A stretch of DNA of 64,000 nt from Streptomyces sp. ISL-1 (GCF_018614585.1 NZ_JAGGOI010000007.1:186001-250000), one strand, 5' to 3'; shown: positions 18,001-28,850, counted from the first letter of the stretch. Program-made: numbers and translations. The notes: generated by a model not told the origin, from the sequence alone.

Positions 18001-18880
18001 CGCCCGTGCCGCTGACGGTCGAGGCGACGTGCGTGCCGTGGCCGAAGGCGTCGTTCGTGCCCGCGCTGCCGGAGAAGTCCTTGGCCTCCGCGATGCGTCC
18101 GGCCAGGTCGGGGTGGTTCGCGTCGACACCGGTGTCGAGGACCGCCACCTTGACGCCCTGGCCTTCGTAACCGGCCTTCCAGGCGGCGGGCGTGTTGATC
18201 TGCGCGGTGCTGCGGTCCAGCACGGCCTTCACCTTGCCGTCCAGCGAGATGCGCGGAGTGATCGCGGCACGGGCGGCGTCAGACGTTCCCCCGGGGTTCA
18301 GCGTCTTCCAGAACCGGCCCAGATCGCCGCCCGCGATCCGCAGCGACCGCGCGTCGATGCTCGTCAGGCTACGGGCCGGCGTCGCGGCCGTGTTGAACGT
18401 CATCAATCGGTCGGCAGCGGCCGCGGCGGCCTTGGCCGCCCGCGCGGTACCCCTGGTCCCGTCCGGTGACGACTCGGAGGAGATGATCAGCGGAAGCACG
18501 GAGGTGTGGGCCTCGTCGTAGCCCTGGGAGATCAGGGCCGTCACGTTGAAGAGCCGACGGTCCAGTGTGCCGGCGGTCACCAGCGCCTCGGTGTCCGACG
18601 GCAGCACGGTCAGCGCCTTGTCGTCACCCTCCAGCGTCCGGAAGGAGAAGCGCTCGCGCCCGGGTCCGGGCTGCACCGACGCGGTGCGCCGCCCGCCGGG
18701 CAACGTTGTCACGGTCACCCGGTCGCCGGTCAGCAGTCGCACGGTGGCGGAGACCGCCTTCTCGCGGTCGGCGAATTGCGCCGTTCCGTCCGATGTCGTC
18801 CCGGCGGAGACGGGCGATGCGCCCCCGACTGTCACCACCAGTACGGTCGATATAGCCGCCGATAGACGGATCCATGCCAT
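15038..18880 (-). CDS. Large secreted S8 subtilisin-like serine peptidase with PA-like domain
   Basis: About 1280 residues. The signal peptide is MAWIRLSAAISTVLVVTVGG with an Ala cleavage region, then an I9-like propeptide part ending in LDRRLFNVT, then the S8 catalytic domain with intact triad: Asp249 (VAVLDTGVDANHPDL), His281 (GHGTHVAST) and Ser459 (GTSMATPHVAG). A protease-associated-like segment lies at residues about 820-905 (RGARGKAAVVRMADS, AGAKALLMV), followed by beta-rich repeats and an Ig-like end. The start ATG 18880 has AAAGG 11 nt upstream; ATG 18898 is an alternative. It is secreted and probably acts on extracellular proteins. It is paralogous to the divergent gene at 19707 and is followed by a regulator gene. 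Its natural substrate is unknown. Confidence 0.9.
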   Translation of the reverse strand: MAWIRLSAAISTVLVVTVGGASPVSAGTTSDGTAQFADREKAVSATVRLLTGDRVTVTTLPGGRRTASVQPGPGRERFSFRTLEGDDKALTVLPSDTEALVTAGTLDRRLFNVTALISQGYDEAHTSVLPLIISSESSPDGTRGTARAAKAAAAAADRLMTFNTAATPARSLTSIDARSLRIAGGDLGRFWKTLNPGGTSDAARAAITPRISLDGKVKAVLDRSTAQINTPAAWKAGYEGQGVKVAVLDTGVDANHPDLAGRIAEAKDFSGSAGTNDAFGHGTHVASTVSGTGAASAGTRRGVAPHADLLIGKVLGDDGFGTESSVIDGMEWAASQDAEVVNMSLGSDAPTDGTDSMSQAVNTLTASTDTLFVVAAGNAGQNGLSTIGSPGAADAALTVGAVDRDDSLAPFSSRGPRLGDAAAKPDVTAPGVGIVAARGSGTTMGSPVDANYTAASGTSMATPHVAGAAALLAQQHPDWGAQQLKDALISTSHTVPGTKVTEQGGGRIDLATAMGPVTATGSVAFTPIQAGGTDGQQQSATVRYTNSGDHPLTLALAVSLATDSGRALADGVVRLGSNTVQLAPGATAEVPVRLDAANAARGKYYGYVTAKSADGTVLTHTTVSLAVKGKQHRLTVVYRDRDGKVVPGALPNIWGPEGFMSYTDRDAGVAVLEEGTYYLNFGFFDKVDDGIEAGEIVHPEVKVTKDTTVTLNAADVTEVKIRTPRPAEQRGILSTLIYRQIDGYGLLQGHMMFDEVKRLYVSRVAPVTDGTFEFNSRWQMAAPDLQAKVSGSSLGLNAYYADTSAAFEDRGARLTAVDAGTSDAPDFRGARGKAAVVRMADSGTGDTRALAQAAKAAGAKALLMVCPEWDVAWTRWHPDGDRTALPTVRISSKEGSALLEQVKKGTTPLEFSGTVRSPYHYDVMQTSKGSVPKNLVHTVSEQDSAVVRSTYTRTGASSWTSEQRFGWRPYQDTAWNDYSRYVPVGGERVEYVTGGDTLWSHTVHHNVVGNPDTPLNVGMRDVPHTYLPGQQATERWFGAPVRPSIPRGAPWPSVRNGDTLSVFVPEFSDSDTGHWAFREIPFNPGGGGVRLGAPAASAADTASAVLYRNGQRIAESDNGAWGDIEVPSGNAEYRLDLATARVSDDWRFGTGTRTSWTFRSDTAAHSALLPLLQVDYSVPADALNAVGSARRYALGLNVRMQDGMAAPRGLSLKVETSYDDGRTWTTATTAPKGNGFTASVERPARVHGDAYVTLRVTAKDAAGNTVRQTVDRAYLHRGAR

Positions 18881-18938
18881 CTGTTGAACACCTTTCATGC
18901 AGCTTGCGGTCATGCGGTGTACGACACAATCCGCCGAC

Positions 18939-18986
18939 GTCACAGGGCATGTCACTGGGTATCAGGTGTCACAGATGCGACATGTC
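18939..18986. promoter_or_regulatory. Repeated GTCACAG...CATGTC elements upstream of the first subtilase
   Basis: GTCACAG at 18939-18945 with CATGTC at 18948-18953 is repeated as GTCACAG at 18968-18974 with CATGTC at 18981-18986. The pairs lie 59-106 bp upstream of the subtilase ATG. This could be a two-site operator for the neighbouring regulator, but it is a visual pattern only. Confidence 0.4.
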
Positions 18987-19691
18987 CCAACGGCGACGCG
19001 GACACAGCGTGGCGCCGTCAGAACACACCCAGGCGGTCGGCGCCCGTGGGCGCTGGAACGGTGACCTCTCGGCGCTTGGCCCCGCGCGTCGCCTGCCCGG
19101 CCAAGTTCTCGCCAGAGAGCAGGAGTTGGCAAGGGAATGCGGCCGTCCCGGCGCCGCGAAAACGCGGAGGCCGGTGGCCTCACGGGCCGGGCTCAGGACG
19201 GAGCAGGCGCGCGGCGGGCGGAGCCGCGACTCCGACATGCACGCGCGGCCCGGGGAACGGCGGTGGCCCCGGGAGGACGGTGCTGTCGATCTCCATCTCC
19301 GCGGCCGTCCTCTCCCTCTCGGCGGCGCGGAGTTCCGAGGTCACCGGTCGACGCGCAGGGCAGGCGCAGCCGCGGGCCGGCGACAAAGGGATACCGACGA
19401 CGCGCTCGCGGCTTCGGGCCGTGATCGTTGCCTGCGTACGCCGGTGGCGCGCGGTGTCGTGGTCCGGGGCGGTGCCTCCGCGCGCCCGGTCGGCCGACCA
19501 CTGGGACCGAAGCGCAGCGCCGGCTGGTGCTGGTGGTGCGTCCGAGTTCTTGCCGTGCTCGGAGCCCGTTCCGGCGGTGTCGCACCTGCGTCATGTCTCC
19601 GTAGCGCCAGCCCAACCCCATTGTGCGAGGCAGAAGGCGCCCCGATCATCCAGATCATCTCCCGTCCTCAGCTTCCCTCTTGGGGGTCTCC
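18987..19691. other. Long intergenic region between the divergent subtilases
   Basis: About 700 bp with open frames caused by GC-richness on both strands, but no frame has a plausible start, ribosome site and recognisable protein. It may hold two promoters and regulatory sequence, or be the remains of a decayed gene. Confidence 0.5.
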
Positions 19692-19706
19692 TTGCCTGTC
19701 GTTCCC

Positions 19707-22700
19707 ATGCCCAGACCAGGGCAGATCGCGCTCGCCGCGGTCGCCGCCCTGGCGATGGCCGTCATACCAGCCTCCGCTTCCCCTGCGAATTCCCCTGCGA
19801 ACCCGGCCGGGCCGGTGCCGCCTGCCGGCGCCGTACTTCAGTCACCCGGAGCCGGCGGCACACACACCGTCACCCTCATCACCGGTGACAAGGTCACGAT
19901 CGGTACCGCCGCCGACGGCACGGCCGTCCGGTCCTTCGAAGGTGCGAACGGAGCCACCACAGGTTTCCACCGCGCCGTCATCGACGGCTCGACGTACGTC
20001 TATCCGGACGCCGTCCTGCCGTATGTCAGCGCCGGGAAGCTGGACAAGCAGCTGTTCAACGTGACCCGGCTGATCGCTGACGGTTACGACGACGCTCACG
20101 CCGACCGGTTGCCGCTCATCGTGAGCTACACCGACGCTGCCGCCAGGTCCCGGACCCAGCCGAACGTGGCCGGCTCGAAGGTCGTCCGCCGGCTGGGCAG
20201 CATTCAGGGCGCGGCTCTCGCGCAGAGCCGCAAGCAGGCTCCGGCGTTCTGGTCCGCGCTCACCGGCGGTTCCGGTGCGGCGGCCCGGTCGGCCAAGCCG
20301 TCCTTCGCGGGTGGCATCGCCAAGGTCTGGCTGGACGGCAAGGTGAGGGCCAACCTGGCCGACTCGACTGCCCAGATCGGTGCGCAGCAGGTCTGGGCGG
20401 AGGGGAACACCGGCAAGGGTGTGAAGGTCGCGGTGCTCGACACCGGTGTGGACCCCGAGCACCCTGATCTTGCCGGGCAGGTCGACGACAGCGCCAGCTT
20501 CATCCCGTACGAGCCGGAGATCACCGACCGTCACGGCCATGGCACCCACGTCGCCTCGACGGTCGCCGGGACCGGCAGCGCCTCCGAAGGGAAGGAGCGA
20601 GGCGTCGCCCCCGGCGCCCGGCTGGCCATCGGCAAGGTGCTCGACGCCAATGGTGGGGGCGAGTCGTCCTGGATCATCGCGGGCATGGAGTGGGCGGCCC
20701 GGGATCAAAAGGCCAAGATCATCAGCATGAGCCTGGGCGGCGGCGGCGACGGCACCGACCCGATGAGCGAGGCGGTCAACCGGCTCAGCCGCGAGACCGG
20801 CGCGCTGTTCGTCATCGCGGCGGGCAACGGCGGCCCGCGCACCATCAACAGCCCCGGTGCGGCGGACTCCGCACTGACCGTCGGCGCCGTCGACTCCGCG
20901 GACCGGCTGGCCGAGTTCTCCAGCCAGGGCCCGCGTGACGGCGACTTCGGGCTGAAGCCCGAAATCACCGCGCCCGGCGTCGACATCCTCGCGGCCCGCT
21001 CCCAGTACCGGCGGGGCGGCTCGGGCCACTACACCACGATGAGCGGCACGTCGATGGCGACACCGCACGTCGCCGGCGCTGCCGCGCTGATGGCCGCCAC
21101 GCACCCCGACTGGACCGGCCCGCAGCTGAAGGAGGCACTGGTCAGCAGTGCCAAGGCCACTCCGTCGTACAGCCCCTACCAGGCGGGCAGTGGGCGGCTC
21201 GACGGCCTGGCGGCGGTGAACACCTCGGTCTTCGCGACCGCCAGCGCCTACTCCGGTTTCCACCCCTGGCCCCACAAGCCGGGACAGACCGATGCCCAGA
21301 AGGTGACGTACACCAATGCCGGCGACGCCCCGGTCAGCCTGGACCTGGCGATCGACGCGGCCGCCCCGGCAGGGCTGTTCACCCTTTCCGAGGACCGGGT
21401 CACCATTCCCGCGCACGGCACCACCGCCGTCACCCTGACCGCGGAACCGGACCGGCTGCCGGCCGAACAGTCGATCAGCGGCATGATCACAGGTACGGAC
21501 AGCACCGGAGCGGTCCGGGCCCGGACCCTGATCGGCGCCGCCAAGGAGGGACGGCGGCAGAGCCTGACCGTCATCGCGAAGGACCGGTCGGGCAAGCCGC
21601 TCTCCGGCAAGGTCCTCCTCACCGCCGCCCGTCTCTTCACGGCGATCGAGCTCGACGAATCCGGCACCGGCACCGTGCGCCTGCCCGTCGGCAACTACAG
21701 CGGATGGCTCACCGGCGACGTGCGGGGGGCCAACGGGCCGCACTCGCTGGGCATGGCGCTGCTCAGCTTCACCGACGTGCAGTTGGACCAGGACCGCACC
21801 GTCACCCTGGACGGCCGGAAGGCCCGTCAGATCCTCGGCCACGTGCCGAGGCAGACCACCGCGGTCGCTCCGCGACTGGACATCCACCGGTCGTTCACCG
21901 ACAGCCTGGTCGCGTCCTCCATGATGCCCAACGCGTCCTACGACAGCATCTGGGCGCTGCCGACCGGCAAGAAGGTCACCGACGGAGAGTTCGAGTTCGG
22001 CGCCCGCTTCCGCCTCGAACAGTCGGCGCTGACCGTGGGCACGCAGTCGGAGACCTACCACGACCCGTTGGTCAAGCGTGCGGCCAAGCCGCTGCCGGCC
22101 GGCACCCGGACCCTGACGGCTGTCTTCGCCGCCGAGGGTTCGGCAGAGAAGCTGGCCCGGCACGACGTGCGCGGCAAGGCCGTGGTGGTACGGCGCAGCG
22201 ACACCGTCGCGATCCAGGAGCAGGCGAAGGCCGCCGCGGCGGCGGGCGCGCGCGTGCTCCTCGTCGTCAACGACGGCATCGGCCGACTGCAGCCCTGGGA
22301 CGAGCATCCCTGGAGCCCCGAGAGCCCGGCCCCGCTGACGGTGGCAACGCTCAACGCCGACCAGGGCGGTGACCTGATCGACGCGCTCCAGCGCGGCGGA
22401 GTCGGACTGAAGGTCACCTCGCACCCCACCACCGACTACCTCTACGACGTGGTGCACCACTGGTCCGGCGCCGTCCCGGCGGACCCGACCTGGCGGGCGG
22501 AGCCCAGTGACCTGGGCCGGGTGGACGTCGCCTTCCGCAACCACCGGCCCGGCAAGTCGAACGAGTTCCGTTACGACGTCTGGCGAGGCTGGACCGCCGG
22601 AAACCAGCTCACCGCTCCCGCCCAGGGAGAGCGGACCGACTGGGTCACCTCCGACGCCGCATGGCTGGAAGACGCCTTCATCCCCACGGAGACCGGGCAG

Positions 22701-23417
22701 CACTCGGCCGGCGTCATGCGCTACCCGGCCGGGAAGACCGGCAAGGTCAACTGGTTCGGACCGATCCAGCGGCCCCGGATGGGTCCGATCGGCTATCAGC
22801 CGGTGCGCTACCTCGACACGGTGTACATTCCCGCCCCCGGCTGGGGTGACTCCGGCGCCGGCCATGTCGGAGAAGCCCATGGCAACTTCGACGTGAAGAA
22901 CTGGATGTCGCTCTACCAGGGCGACCGGCAACTCAACTGGGGCAACTCCGAGTTCCTGCCGGTACCCGGGCTCGCCGCGGAGCGGCTGCCCTACCGGCTG
23001 CTGGTCGACAACGACCGGGGCGCCTGGGCCCATCCGTACTCGACGCACACGCTGACGGAGTGGAAGTTCACCTCGGCGGCCACCGGGAACGAGTCGGCCG
23101 AGTCCCTGCCGCTGGTCCAGCTCGACTACGGTGTGGACACCGACAAGGCCGGCCGGGCAGACCGGCGCGCCAAGCTGACGGTGACCGCATCGCATCTGCC
23201 CGGGACGAAGGCCGCCATCGGGAAGGTCTCCATCGAGATCTCGTACGACGACGGGGCGACCTGGCAGCGGTCCGAGCTGGACCGTCATGGTGACGGATGG
23301 CGGACGAGCCTCAAGTCCCCGAAGACCGCCGGCTTCGTCAGCCTGCGGGTCACCGCCCGGGACAGTGCCGACAACAGCGTCTCGCAAACGATCACCCGGG
23401 CCTTCGGCCTGCGCTGA
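19707..23417 (+). CDS. Second large secreted S8 subtilisin-like serine peptidase
   Basis: A 1236-residue paralogue of the divergent gene, sharing its architecture: signal peptide (IALAAVAALAMAVIPASAS), propeptide part with HTVTLITGDKVTIG and LDKQLFNVTRLIADGYDDAH, S8 domain with intact Asp245 (VAVLDTGVDPEHPDL), His278 (RHGHGTHVAST) and Ser449 (SGTSMATPHVAGA), a PA-like segment at about 820-905, and a beta-rich C-terminus. Two starts are possible: ATG 19707, chosen because it gives a compact signal peptide, or TTG 19692, which has a G-rich stretch 5 nt upstream. The enzyme is exported. The two genes probably arose by duplication and share the 0.8-kb control region, so they may be coregulated or alternately expressed. 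Confidence 0.9.
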   Translation: MPRPGQIALAAVAALAMAVIPASASPANSPANPAGPVPPAGAVLQSPGAGGTHTVTLITGDKVTIGTAADGTAVRSFEGANGATTGFHRAVIDGSTYVYPDAVLPYVSAGKLDKQLFNVTRLIADGYDDAHADRLPLIVSYTDAAARSRTQPNVAGSKVVRRLGSIQGAALAQSRKQAPAFWSALTGGSGAAARSAKPSFAGGIAKVWLDGKVRANLADSTAQIGAQQVWAEGNTGKGVKVAVLDTGVDPEHPDLAGQVDDSASFIPYEPEITDRHGHGTHVASTVAGTGSASEGKERGVAPGARLAIGKVLDANGGGESSWIIAGMEWAARDQKAKIISMSLGGGGDGTDPMSEAVNRLSRETGALFVIAAGNGGPRTINSPGAADSALTVGAVDSADRLAEFSSQGPRDGDFGLKPEITAPGVDILAARSQYRRGGSGHYTTMSGTSMATPHVAGAAALMAATHPDWTGPQLKEALVSSAKATPSYSPYQAGSGRLDGLAAVNTSVFATASAYSGFHPWPHKPGQTDAQKVTYTNAGDAPVSLDLAIDAAAPAGLFTLSEDRVTIPAHGTTAVTLTAEPDRLPAEQSISGMITGTDSTGAVRARTLIGAAKEGRRQSLTVIAKDRSGKPLSGKVLLTAARLFTAIELDESGTGTVRLPVGNYSGWLTGDVRGANGPHSLGMALLSFTDVQLDQDRTVTLDGRKARQILGHVPRQTTAVAPRLDIHRSFTDSLVASSMMPNASYDSIWALPTGKKVTDGEFEFGARFRLEQSALTVGTQSETYHDPLVKRAAKPLPAGTRTLTAVFAAEGSAEKLARHDVRGKAVVVRRSDTVAIQEQAKAAAAAGARVLLVVNDGIGRLQPWDEHPWSPESPAPLTVATLNADQGGDLIDALQRGGVGLKVTSHPTTDYLYDVVHHWSGAVPADPTWRAEPSDLGRVDVAFRNHRPGKSNEFRYDVWRGWTAGNQLTAPAQGERTDWVTSDAAWLEDAFIPTETGQHSAGVMRYPAGKTGKVNWFGPIQRPRMGPIGYQPVRYLDTVYIPAPGWGDSGAGHVGEAHGNFDVKNWMSLYQGDRQLNWGNSEFLPVPGLAAERLPYRLLVDNDRGAWAHPYSTHTLTEWKFTSAATGNESAESLPLVQLDYGVDTDKAGRADRRAKLTVTASHLPGTKAAIGKVSIEISYDDGATWQRSELDRHGDGWRTSLKSPKTAGFVSLRVTARDSADNSVSQTITRAFGLR

Positions 23418-23423
23418 CGTCAC

Positions 23424-23611
23424 CCGCGGTCGCGTTTGTGATCTCCTACCTCGCCTTCAGCATTCCAGCCGTAGTTGCGGGGATCGCCACCACAAACATG
23501 GGCTTGCACGAGACCTCGGTCGTCTACAGCACGGCTGTCATGACCCTCTCCACCCGTGCGCTCGTCGCGCAGCGGCTGCGCAGGGGACGGGTCAGGATCG
23601 CCAGTGGCTGA
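23424..23611 (+). pseudogene. 3' remnant of an MFS transporter gene
   Basis: Immediately after the subtilase stop, in another frame, about 60 codons read as the last two membrane helices of an MFS carrier (VAFVISYLAFSIPAVVAG, then GLHETSVVYSTAVMTL and a basic tail ending at a stop). There is no start and nothing upstream belongs to it, so the rest of the gene was deleted. The junction next to the subtilase marks a past rearrangement. Confidence 0.7.
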
Positions 23612-23884
23612 AAGCAGGCGGTCGGAGCGAGAGGCTGGGCGTCACCGTCGGCCAGGCCAATCTCTGGGACCAATCGATGACACGCGTTCGACATCGTTGA
23701 AGCCGGCGCCCATCGGGAGGGAATGCGGCCGGGCAAGCCTCGGGCCGGACGGCGGCCCACTCCGACAGCGGCCCGTAGGAGCCCGCCTCAGGCCCAAAGT
23801 CCCAGAGAAGTCCCACGGGTGCCGCTGCACCCCTTCCTGACCCGCTTCATTGCAGGTCAGAGAGGGTGCGGCGGCCTTCGTTGC
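23612..23884. other. Spacer with no supported gene
   Basis: About 270 bp between the MFS remnant and the end of the XRE-MurA gene. The sequence is less GC-rich in places and contains short imperfect repeats. I recognise no gene and no clean terminator. Confidence 0.4.
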
Positions 23885-25414
23885 TCAGATGTCGCGGAAG
23901 ATCTCGATCTGCGCGCCCACCGAGTTCAGCCGCTCCGCCAGCTCCTCGTAACCCCGGTTGATGACATACACATTGCGCAGTACGGACGTGCCCTCCGCCG
24001 CCATCATCGCCAGCAGCACCACCACAGCGGGCCGTAGCGCCGGCGGGCACATCATCTCCGCCGCCCGCCAGCGGGTCGGACCCTCGACCAGGACCCGGTG
24101 GGGGTCCAGGAGTTGGAGGCGGCCGCCCAGCCGGTTGAGGTCCGTCAGATAGATCGCCCGGTTGTCGTAGACCCAGTCGTGGATCAGCGTCTTGCCCTGG
24201 GCGACCGCCGCGATGGCCGCGAAGAACGGGACGTTGTCGATGTTCAGGCCGGGGAACGGCATCGGGTGGATCTTGTCGATCGGCGCCTCCAGCTTGGAGG
24301 GCCGCACGGTCAGATCGATCAGCCGGGTACGGCCGTTGTCGGCGGTGTACTCCGCCGTACGGTCGTGGTCCAGGCCCATCTCCTCCAGCACCGCGAGCTC
24401 GATCTCCAGGAACTCGATCGGCACCCGGCGGATGGTGAGTTCGGACTCGGTGACCACCGCGGCGGCCAGCAGGCTCATTGCCTCGACCGGGTCCTCGGAA
24501 GGGGAGTAGTCGACATCCACGTCGATGGTGGGCACGCCGTGCACGGTCAGCGTCGTCGTCCCGACGCCCTCGACCTTGACGCCCAGCGCCTCCAGGAAGA
24601 AACACAGGTCCTGGACCATGTAGTTGGAGGAGGCGTTGCGGATGACGGTCACCCCGTCGTGCCGGGCGGCGGCCAGCAGCGCGTTCTCGGTCACCGTGTC
24701 CCCGCGCTCGGTCAGCACAATGGGGCGTTCGGGAGCGGTCGTGCGCTCCACTTTCGCGTGGTAGAGCCCCTCGGTCGCGGTGATGTCGAGGCCGAAGCGG
24801 CGCAGCGCGATCATGTGCGGCTCGATGGTCCGCGTGCCGAGGTCGCAGCCGCCCGCGTACGGCAGCCGGAAGGTGTCCATCCGGTGCAGCAGCGGCCCGA
24901 GGAACATGATGATCGACCGGGTCCGGCGCGCCGCCTCCGCGTCGATGGCGTCCATGTCGAGCTGGGCGGGCGGCACGATCTCCAGGTCCACGCCGTCGTT
25001 GATCCAACGGGTGCGCACTCCGATGGAGTTCAGCACCTCCAGCAGCCGGAAGACCTCTTCGATACGGGCCACCCGGCGCAGTACCGTACGGCCCTTGTTG
25101 AGCAGCGACCCGCAAAGCAGCGCGACACAGGCGTTCTTACTGGTCTTGACATCGATGGAGCCGGACAGCCGCCGGCCTCCGACCACCCGCAGGTGCATGG
25201 GCCCGGCGTAGCCGAGAGAGACGATTTCGCTGTCGAGCGCCTCACCGATGCGCGCGATCATCTCAAGGCTGATGTTCTGATTGCCGCGCTCGATGCGGTT
25301 CACGGCGCTCTGGCTGGTACCGAGCGCTTCAGCGAGCTGCGTCTGTGTCCAGCCCCGATGCTGACGGGCGTCACGGATGAGCTTGCCGATGCGTACGAGG
25401 TAGTCGTCTGCCAT
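23885..25414 (-). CDS. murA: UDP-N-acetylglucosamine 1-carboxyvinyltransferase with N-terminal XRE helix-turn-helix domain
   Basis: A 509-residue fusion. Residues about 5-65 form a Cro/C1-type helix-turn-helix (QHRGWTQTQLAEALGTSQSA, NRIERGNQNISLEMIARIG). The rest is a complete MurA/EPSP-synthase-fold enzyme, which transfers enolpyruvate from PEP to UDP-GlcNAc in peptidoglycan precursor synthesis. The catalytic Cys is present in GGCDLGTR (Cys190), with SKNACVALLCG and the C-terminal GYEELAERLNSVGA. This arrangement is conserved in streptomycetes as a second MurA (SCO5998-type, from memory). The start ATG 25414 has no clear ribosome site; a palindrome lies 12-27 nt upstream. The adjacent genes are VOC and aconitase. 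Whether it is catalytic, regulatory or both is not known to me. Confidence 0.9.
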   Translation of the reverse strand: MADDYLVRIGKLIRDARQHRGWTQTQLAEALGTSQSAVNRIERGNQNISLEMIARIGEALDSEIVSLGYAGPMHLRVVGGRRLSGSIDVKTSKNACVALLCGSLLNKGRTVLRRVARIEEVFRLLEVLNSIGVRTRWINDGVDLEIVPPAQLDMDAIDAEAARRTRSIIMFLGPLLHRMDTFRLPYAGGCDLGTRTIEPHMIALRRFGLDITATEGLYHAKVERTTAPERPIVLTERGDTVTENALLAAARHDGVTVIRNASSNYMVQDLCFFLEALGVKVEGVGTTTLTVHGVPTIDVDVDYSPSEDPVEAMSLLAAAVVTESELTIRRVPIEFLEIELAVLEEMGLDHDRTAEYTADNGRTRLIDLTVRPSKLEAPIDKIHPMPFPGLNIDNVPFFAAIAAVAQGKTLIHDWVYDNRAIYLTDLNRLGGRLQLLDPHRVLVEGPTRWRAAEMMCPPALRPAVVVLLAMMAAEGTSVLRNVYVINRGYEELAERLNSVGAQIEIFRDI

Positions 25415-25425
25415 GGCCGCAGGCT

Positions 25426-25441
25426 ATCTCAGATATGAGAT
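25426..25441. promoter_or_regulatory. Palindrome ATCTC-N6-GAGAT at the XRE-MurA start
   Basis: ATCTCAGATATGAGAT has 6-bp arms around 4 central bases. It is 12-27 nt upstream of the murA start, where binding would block transcription or initiation. The same ATCTC-N6-GAGAT frame occurs in the aconitase upstream region (25958-25973). Confidence 0.6.
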
Positions 25442-25463
25442 GTGATCGTGTTGGGGTAGGCCA

Positions 25464-25820
25464 TCAGAGTGACAGGCTGTGGGCAACCGGGTGTCGTGGC
25501 TCGTACAGCGTTAGTTCGGCCCCGCTCGGCATCCGTACGGCGGCCAGTACGCCCCACCCCTGCTCGCTCGGCTGTCGTGAGATTTCCACGCCGCGCTCCT
25601 CGAGCGTGGCGAGTGTCCGCTCGAGGTCGTCGCACATCAGATAGAACTCCGCCTTCGGCTGATCGCCGGTGGGATGAACGGCGACCTCCGCCGGCGGCAG
25701 TTTGAAGATGAGCCAGCCGTGCCCGGCGTCGACGTGCGGAAAGCCGAGAACATCCCGGACGAAGGCCCGGTCGGCATCCGCGTCCTGGCTGTAGAGGATC
25801 ACATGCGCGCCGCTGAACAT
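25464..25820 (-). CDS. VOC family (glyoxalase/bleomycin-resistance fold) protein
   Basis: A 118-residue single-domain vicinal-oxygen-chelate protein (MFSGAHVILYSQDADADRAF, then GHGWLIFKLPPAEVAVHP, then MPSGAELTLYEPRH). Metal-ligand positions include the N-terminal His of AHVILYS and the C-terminal Glu of ELTLYEP. ATG 25820 with CGGAG upstream fits the domain start; the longer frame to 25946 is not conserved in type. The function may be dioxygenase, isomerase or drug binding; nothing in the sequence decides. It is divergent from aconitase and shares its 280-bp control region. Confidence 0.8.
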   Translation of the reverse strand: MFSGAHVILYSQDADADRAFVRDVLGFPHVDAGHGWLIFKLPPAEVAVHPTGDQPKAEFYLMCDDLERTLATLEERGVEISRQPSEQGWGVLAAVRMPSGAELTLYEPRHPVAHSLSL

Positions 25821-25956
25821 GCTCCGATGCTGAGTCGGGCGCGAGGGGCGGGCAAGTCCTGTGCCACCGAACGGGCAAGTCCGGTGTATCGGTACGTCGA
25901 GGTACAGGGACCGGTCGAGGTCCGGGCATGACCGGGAAGCGGTCATGTACTAGAGT

Positions 25957-25974
25957 TATCTCGACATCGAGATA
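25957..25974. promoter_or_regulatory. Perfect 8+8 bp palindrome between VOC and aconitase genes
   Basis: TATCTCGA and TCGAGATA flank CA. It lies 129-146 nt upstream of the aconitase GTG and 137-154 nt upstream of the divergent VOC start. It contains the same ATCTC-N6-GAGAT frame as the element in front of the XRE-MurA gene, suggesting a shared regulator. Confidence 0.6.
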
Positions 25975-26016
25975 TCTGCCGAAGGCGTACCGCAGCCGCC
26001 GTCCGATAAGGGTTAC

Positions 26017-26035
26017 CTAACTAAGTCTTACCTTA
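26017..26035. promoter_or_regulatory. Possible DtxR/IdeR-type iron box upstream of aconitase
   Basis: Read on the minus strand the 19 bp begin TAAGGTAAG, which fits one half of the actinobacterial iron-repressor consensus well; the other half is weaker. It lies 68-86 nt upstream of the aconitase start. Iron control of this iron-sulfur enzyme would be sensible but is not shown. Confidence 0.35.
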
Positions 26036-26069
26036 GCGGATCGGCGAGAAGTCGTGGCGGCAGCATTGA

Positions 26070-28817
<2,748 letters not shown>

Positions 28818-28850
28818 TCGGTCAGGCACCCGAAAGGGCAGCACGACAAA

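Noticed and set aside
18874..20064. Plus-strand frame crossing the intergenic region between subtilases
   Set aside because: No ribosome site, no domain, biased composition, and it runs into the true subtilase gene in another frame.
19842..23423. 1193-codon minus-strand frame opposite the second subtilase
   Set aside because: Composition typical of the antisense frame of a GC-rich gene; the plus-strand frame has a complete S8 triad and signal peptide.
23765..23880. tRNA or attachment-site remnant before murA
   Set aside because: Some short complementary stretches occur but no cloverleaf, anticodon arm or T-loop could be assembled.
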